A stretch of 64,000 nucleotides of DNA. It comes from Schistocephalus solidus (lineage: Eukaryota > Platyhelminthes > Cestoda > Diphyllobothriidea > Diphyllobothriidae). Positions 59,666 through 64,000 of this stretch are shown in pieces. The DNA lies in contig WEDG01001508.1 in assembly GCA_017591395.1 (NCBI GenBank), positions 20,993-84,992 of the forward strand, given 5' to 3'. Under the pieces are notes generated by a model, which saw nothing but the letters and a program-made list of their open reading frames with translations, searched no databases and had not been told where the DNA came from. The position numbers and the translations under genes were made by a program. Numbering within the stretch: the stretch's first letter is position 1; every line of letters starts with the position of its first letter.

Positions 59666-60887
59666 ACTGCGTCAGGACCCACCTCCGGTCAGCTTGATAA
59701 AGCTCCGTCATCAGAGGCCGGTGAGTGAGTTAGATGATTTGCAAACTTTGCTTCATACATGATAATTTACATGCTAGTTACTTATGTTTTGCCCGCCCCA
59801 TCAAGCACAAAATGAACCTCGTTACTCGCGAAGTTCGAACTCACTTAGGAGTGCGTGGGGATATTTTTTCACAAATCTGCGTTTGGTTACATCTGTATCT
59901 TCACAAGAAAGCGTACTTTAAACCAATTTTTTGATATTGATTAGCTGAATCAGGTTTTGTAATAAATTTCTGCTACTAAGCACTCTTTATTTTGTCTACC
60001 CCAACCTGGACTCTAGGCTCCAATTAAAAACGAAGCGTCTACATTCTGTGCTGCAGTATGGACAGACAGCCTAACCTAATAATTAACGAATGAGTCTTGT
60101 GCCTTCATGGTCTGTGTTAGGTGATTTCCCAACCTGCAGTTTAAATACGTCTGCCTGACGATGGCAAATAAACCAGATAGGGTCGGTTCTTTAGCCTTAG
60201 TTTCATTAGTAAAATCTACAGAACGTGAAAAATTTAATAAACTTAGCTGACGGATAGTTATCTTTATGCTTCCGTAATCTATTGACACGGTTGTTTCCCG
60301 AACAAAATTTTGTCCCTATTATTCTCTTCCGTCTGTCTTCAAGGCTTCGTGTCTGAAAGCTGTACTACAGTATCACTGGTTGCAACAATTAGCCGATATT
60401 TTTATCATATTTGCTGCGTGTATATAAGATAACCAAACGTCTACCTGTTGGTAGCACACCAGGAGTCGTAAACATTTGTCATGCAGCATGAATATGCAGC
60501 ATAAAAGGTCACCTGTCACACTCTAACAATAACAAGAACCTAATTGAGCTGAAAGTGTCAAACGTGATAAAAGTTGATGTGAACCGTTTTTTCGGCTATA
60601 AGCAAACAGCGGAAGATAAATATGCAAGTCTTGTGCGACTCCATTAAGGTAAAAAGAGTGGGTAATTCAGTCTTTATCTAGCTAAGGAGCTCCTGAAAAG
60701 GATGTATGGCTTATGGCATGGACACAAAATATCAAACATTGGCCAAAATAGACGTTCTAAAGTGTGCGGAAAATGAGCAAGCACCACCCAAATCTCAAAA
60801 CGATGGCGCATAAGTTAATTTGTGATATACTATTTGTGAAGAACTTAAAACAAGCTATATACCTTAGAAACCTTCCCTGTTTGGCAG

Positions 60888-61021
60888 ACCAGCATCTCCA
60901 AAGACCTTAAGTCATTGCTGTCCAAGGACAGCATGCCTATGAACCTTACTACCCCGTTCAAGTGCCATGTTGGCGAACCCACAGGAGAGAGATTCAAGGC
61001 ACAAAATGTGTGCTCGGAAAG
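60888..61021 (+). CDS. Candidate internal exon of an unidentified gene
   Basis: This 134-nt stretch lies between a good acceptor (ttccctgtttggcag) and a donor (gttagt). Only one of three frames is open: TSISKDLKSLLSKDSMPMN, then LTTPFKCHVGEPTGERFKAQ and NVCSE. It enters in phase 0 and leaves in phase 2. I do not recognise the family. It lies 13.5 kb beyond the phosphatase stop and could belong to a neighbouring gene or an alternative 3' end. A chance open frame of this length is possible. Confidence 0.4.
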
Positions 61022-61954
61022 GTTAGTCTTAATAATATCTCTGTAATTTCACTTGGTGGAGCATAGAAAATTTCTCACTACTCAAACGTTTTCCTAAACC
61101 ACATTGCTTCTTTCCTTAAGCACTTCTCTTCGAAACATGGATCTCGACAAAGGATGGAAAAATAGGGGCACGAAACAAATTTTTCAACAAAACAGAATGC
61201 AACCACTATACGGGGTAGCTCTCGTCTTCAAAAGGTGACAATCTTTGCCGTCATTCTCCCATGGAAACTCTTCATTCTGATAGCTCGAAGGCTTTTCTCA
61301 AGCACAGTGTTTCTACCGCAACAACTTTACTTATTTCTGGCTTTACATGTTCCAGCTTCAAGCTACGAACCAGGATTATTACGCTTTTGAACCCATGATC
61401 AGAGCAAGACGTGTAATTCACTGTTTAAAAAATAACTTGTGACCTATGTTGGCGGAGGGCGGTGTAGGCAGAACAAAATAATGGGGATCATCATAGCGCC
61501 GACGAGAAAATTCCCAGCAAACCGCAGGGGCAAAATTACTTCGCCCTCTCTGCGTACCACCATTGCAAGACTAAGACAAGACTGTCACGCATGGGCGTGG
61601 ACCCATTAGGTGATTGAGTTTGGCAACTCGCCTACGTGTGCTGCATACGTTTTGGTATCCAACTACACCACTAACACTGACCCGCTAAGAAGACTGACAT
61701 GAAGTTCGCCCTTACGAGTCCCTGCCGTCCAAACCCAAAACCTGAGTAGAACCGTGTTAACTAATCATTTGACACATCTCCCAGACACGATCACTGACGC
61801 CTTGGGACAGCTCCAAAGCCTACTTGATGATTCGCAGCAGGGAAACTGAGTGCAAAAATGCAACTCAGATCGGCACTACTCCCATTTCCATTGCCCACAT
61901 AGCAGTGACGCGTCCGCCTGAAGCCAAAGTTACTAATGTACAATAGACTTGCCA
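61022..61954. other. Stretch without recognised genes
   Basis: Between the candidate exon and the foldback-related copy I see no open frame or repeat that I can name. Confidence 0.4.
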
Positions 61955-62340
61955 TGTCATTAAATGTCAACCAAAATTCTAAAATGTGTTTTTTTTGAAC
62001 AAATTTCTTAAGTAGGGTTCTTATGCTTGTTATCTTACAGCTAAAACCCAGATATTTCAGTCACATCATTATATCGGCTTTTGAACGGGCTTTTTTTGCA
62101 AAAAAATGCATGGTCTGTAAGAAATTGCTACTTTTTAGCATGCACTTTCGTCAGTGATTTTAATAACTCTTATAAATTTTATTTTATTTTATATAAAATG
62201 CACCTAAATATGCTTTCATGTGCTCGTTCGGTAGCGACCTCAGCCTTTTTTTAAATTTTATACTCCAAGAAGTGTTACCTTCTGGTTTGGAAAAAATTTC
62301 CTATCCTGGGATTTTAAAGACTCTAAAATGTGCATTCCTA
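61955..62340 (+). repeat. Single arm of the foldback family
   Basis: Landmarks attaaatgtcaaccaaaatt, cttatgcttgttatcttaca, agatatttcagtcacatc, atcggcttttgaacgggc and cagtgattttaataactctt follow the left arm at 24050-24415 in order and spacing. No inverted partner is nearby. This shows the family exists as single arms as well as pairs. Confidence 0.7.
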
Positions 62341-62409
62341 ATAAATCCTCTCCGTTAATTAATTGCAAAATTTTTGATCACTATGTAACCTCTTCATCAT
62401 ATCGTACAG

Positions 62410-63910
62410 AAAAGTGTGATTTTCCTTGAGTGCAAATTTTGTGGTGGCCAAACAACCGCACGTGCGCACCATTCGCTGTCTGGCCCTCGACAGTCCTGGC
62501 TGTCCACACCGGCCAATTATCTTCACGGCTGACTTACCAATGACCTCGCTGGATGCCCTGTGATGACTTCAGACGGTTTGACGGGGCGTCGCAGACGCGG
62601 AGGCCGGACGTGCACTTATCCGGCAGCCAACACCACTCATCCGATAGTTCTGCACAGAATACACTGTCCTCCTAACTGGCGCTACACTTATTTTCTCCTT
62701 CTACGGCCAGAAGGTTGTAGTGGCTAGCTTCTTCCCTAATAACTTAAACGACTATGATAATTTAATGACCGGTCACGCTCAAAATAATTCGGCAATTTTG
62801 ACAGTTTTTAAAGCCGAAAGATGCTCGTTCTTCAAGTATAAACTTTTGAGTCGATGTAATTTGTTGCCAAACGAGTGCATGAGGAAATATTTGCACGGTC
62901 ATTTTAAACAACCTCCGTTTCTTTTGCTAATAACCATCATCAGAATTCCAATCTGAACACTGAGATTGGTAGGTCTCACATTCATCGTTGATTCTCATGC
63001 GAAATATCACTCCTAAGCGCACTAAATTGACTATTTCTTACTCAATTGCCGGATCTCCCATTATCCTTTCGTATTACGCTCAGAAGAAACCTACTCTGCT
63101 GCTTCATGTCCACTCGCAAAGCAGTTTTGTTTATCCTGCCCCTCTTTTTTGAAAAAGACGATCTTTGCAGCCATTTTTCGTCCCCTCTTGATTTCGATCA
63201 TCATTTGGAAATATTGATGAACCCAATGGTTCCCTCGGTCTTCACGGTTCTCCTATTTTGACCCTCTGCAAACTGCTAACAACTTCATCCGCCATCGAAT
63301 CTCCCACGTCTTGTGGCGATGTTTCTTGTAGCCTTAACCTTCTCCCCGGTGTTGACCCTACGCGGACTGTTTACAATCGTTTCGGTTTGCCCTGCTTGTG
63401 GTCTTAAAAATCAGCAATGATAGTATCCTGGTCGCATATCTGGCACTTGGACCATGACCTTCGTGACCTCCAGGGTCCTTTCCTCGTTTGACTGTAAGCG
63501 TATGGATGATGCCTGCTAAGGTTTCCCCTGTCTAGCATCCTTGACAGTTACGCTTATAGCCAGTCGATACGCATGGGGATAACAATTATGGTGGTGAAAA
63601 AAAGCCCCTGTCATTACATAATTCCTTACACGATGAGGAGCGTTTTGAATCTTCGTGCGGGCTCATCAGCATGTCAGTCCTACCTCACGCGTATGTTTTT
63701 CTCCCTGGAGTGATTTATTTTTTTCTCCTTAGAAACCCACAAATTCCATTTCAGATATGCCTTTTCGCTAAGAATTCCAAGGAATTTTTCCGTTGTCTCC
63801 TCTTTTATATATTTCTTTAACCACACTGATTTGTGTTATTTAAGTGAGTTCTTCACATCGAAAAACAGATTTCAGGATTTCGGGAGATACTTGATGAGAC
63901 AGGAAACGCT
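62410..63910. other. Terminal stretch without recognised genes
   Basis: A GC-richer patch at 62450-62660 begins gtggccaaacaaccgcacgt, echoing aggccaaacaaccgaactga at 58563, but I cannot assign it. The rest is unremarkable. Confidence 0.4.
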
Positions 63911-63912
63911 TT

Positions 63913-64000
63913 TATATGTATGTATGTATGTATGTGTATGTATGTATGTATGTATGTATGTATGTGTGTGTGTGTGTGTGTGTGTGTGATGTGTGTGTGT
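63913..64000. repeat. (TATG)n then (GT)n compound microsatellite at the window edge
   Basis: About 50 bases of TATG units with a TG interruption grade into GT units that run to the last base, so the tract continues beyond the window. Confidence 0.97.

Overview
This is a eukaryotic window, most likely from a flatworm and probably a tapeworm of the diphyllobothriid type. That is an inference from several things: small phase-matched exons spread over tens of kilobases, introns packed with decayed retroelements, RTE-type LINE copies ending in C2H2-finger-like repeats, Penelope-like elements with GIY-YIG-like ends, and telomere-like CCCTAA-rich repeats. There is no sign of prokaryotic organisation. 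I recognised no virus, CRISPR array, rRNA gene or toxin gene.

The backbone is one plus-strand gene from about 12.5 kb (possibly further upstream) to 47.4 kb. It encodes a receptor-type protein tyrosine phosphatase with fibronectin type III-like repeats and a single catalytic domain, the layout of the R3 group (Drosophila Ptp10D, vertebrate PTPRB/J). I could place 21 exons. Eight FNIII-like exons (12.5-18.4 kb) are all phase 1 at both ends. After them come a juxtamembrane region (22.8-25.7 kb), a membrane span (27.5 kb), a cytoplasmic linker (30.5-35.0 kb) and a complete PTP domain (35.1-47.1 kb) with a short proline-rich tail ending at 47404. From 22766 onward every splice phase closes exactly. 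Between 18394 and 22766 the phases do not match, so at least one exon is missing. No signal peptide or promoter was found, so the 5' end is unresolved.

The FNIII exons have been duplicating in place. Four 318-nt copies and one 327-nt copy sit within 2.7 kb, three of the introns between them are near-copies of each other, one exon looks like a crossover product, and at least three broken exon relics remain (5.6, 13.6 and 15.3 kb).

The rest is repeat-rich. RTE LINE relics lie at 6.3-7.1, 7.3-10.9, 50.2-51.3 (minus) and 57.5-59.7 kb. Penelope-like relics lie at 19.6-21.5 (a partial tandem), 26.5-27.5 and 58.6-59.3 kb (minus, nested in an RTE copy). There is also a modular GC-rich repeat (4.5-5.4, 11.1-12.3, 16.1-16.9, 22.1-22.5, 33.0-33.9 kb), a tRNA-derived SINE-like family, a large foldback element (24.05-24.99 kb) with relatives, degenerate telomere-like blocks, and several microsatellites including about 1.4 kb of AGT-type triplets. 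The first 4.4 kb and much of 48-64 kb show little coding signal beyond relics. One isolated candidate exon of unknown function lies at 60.9 kb.
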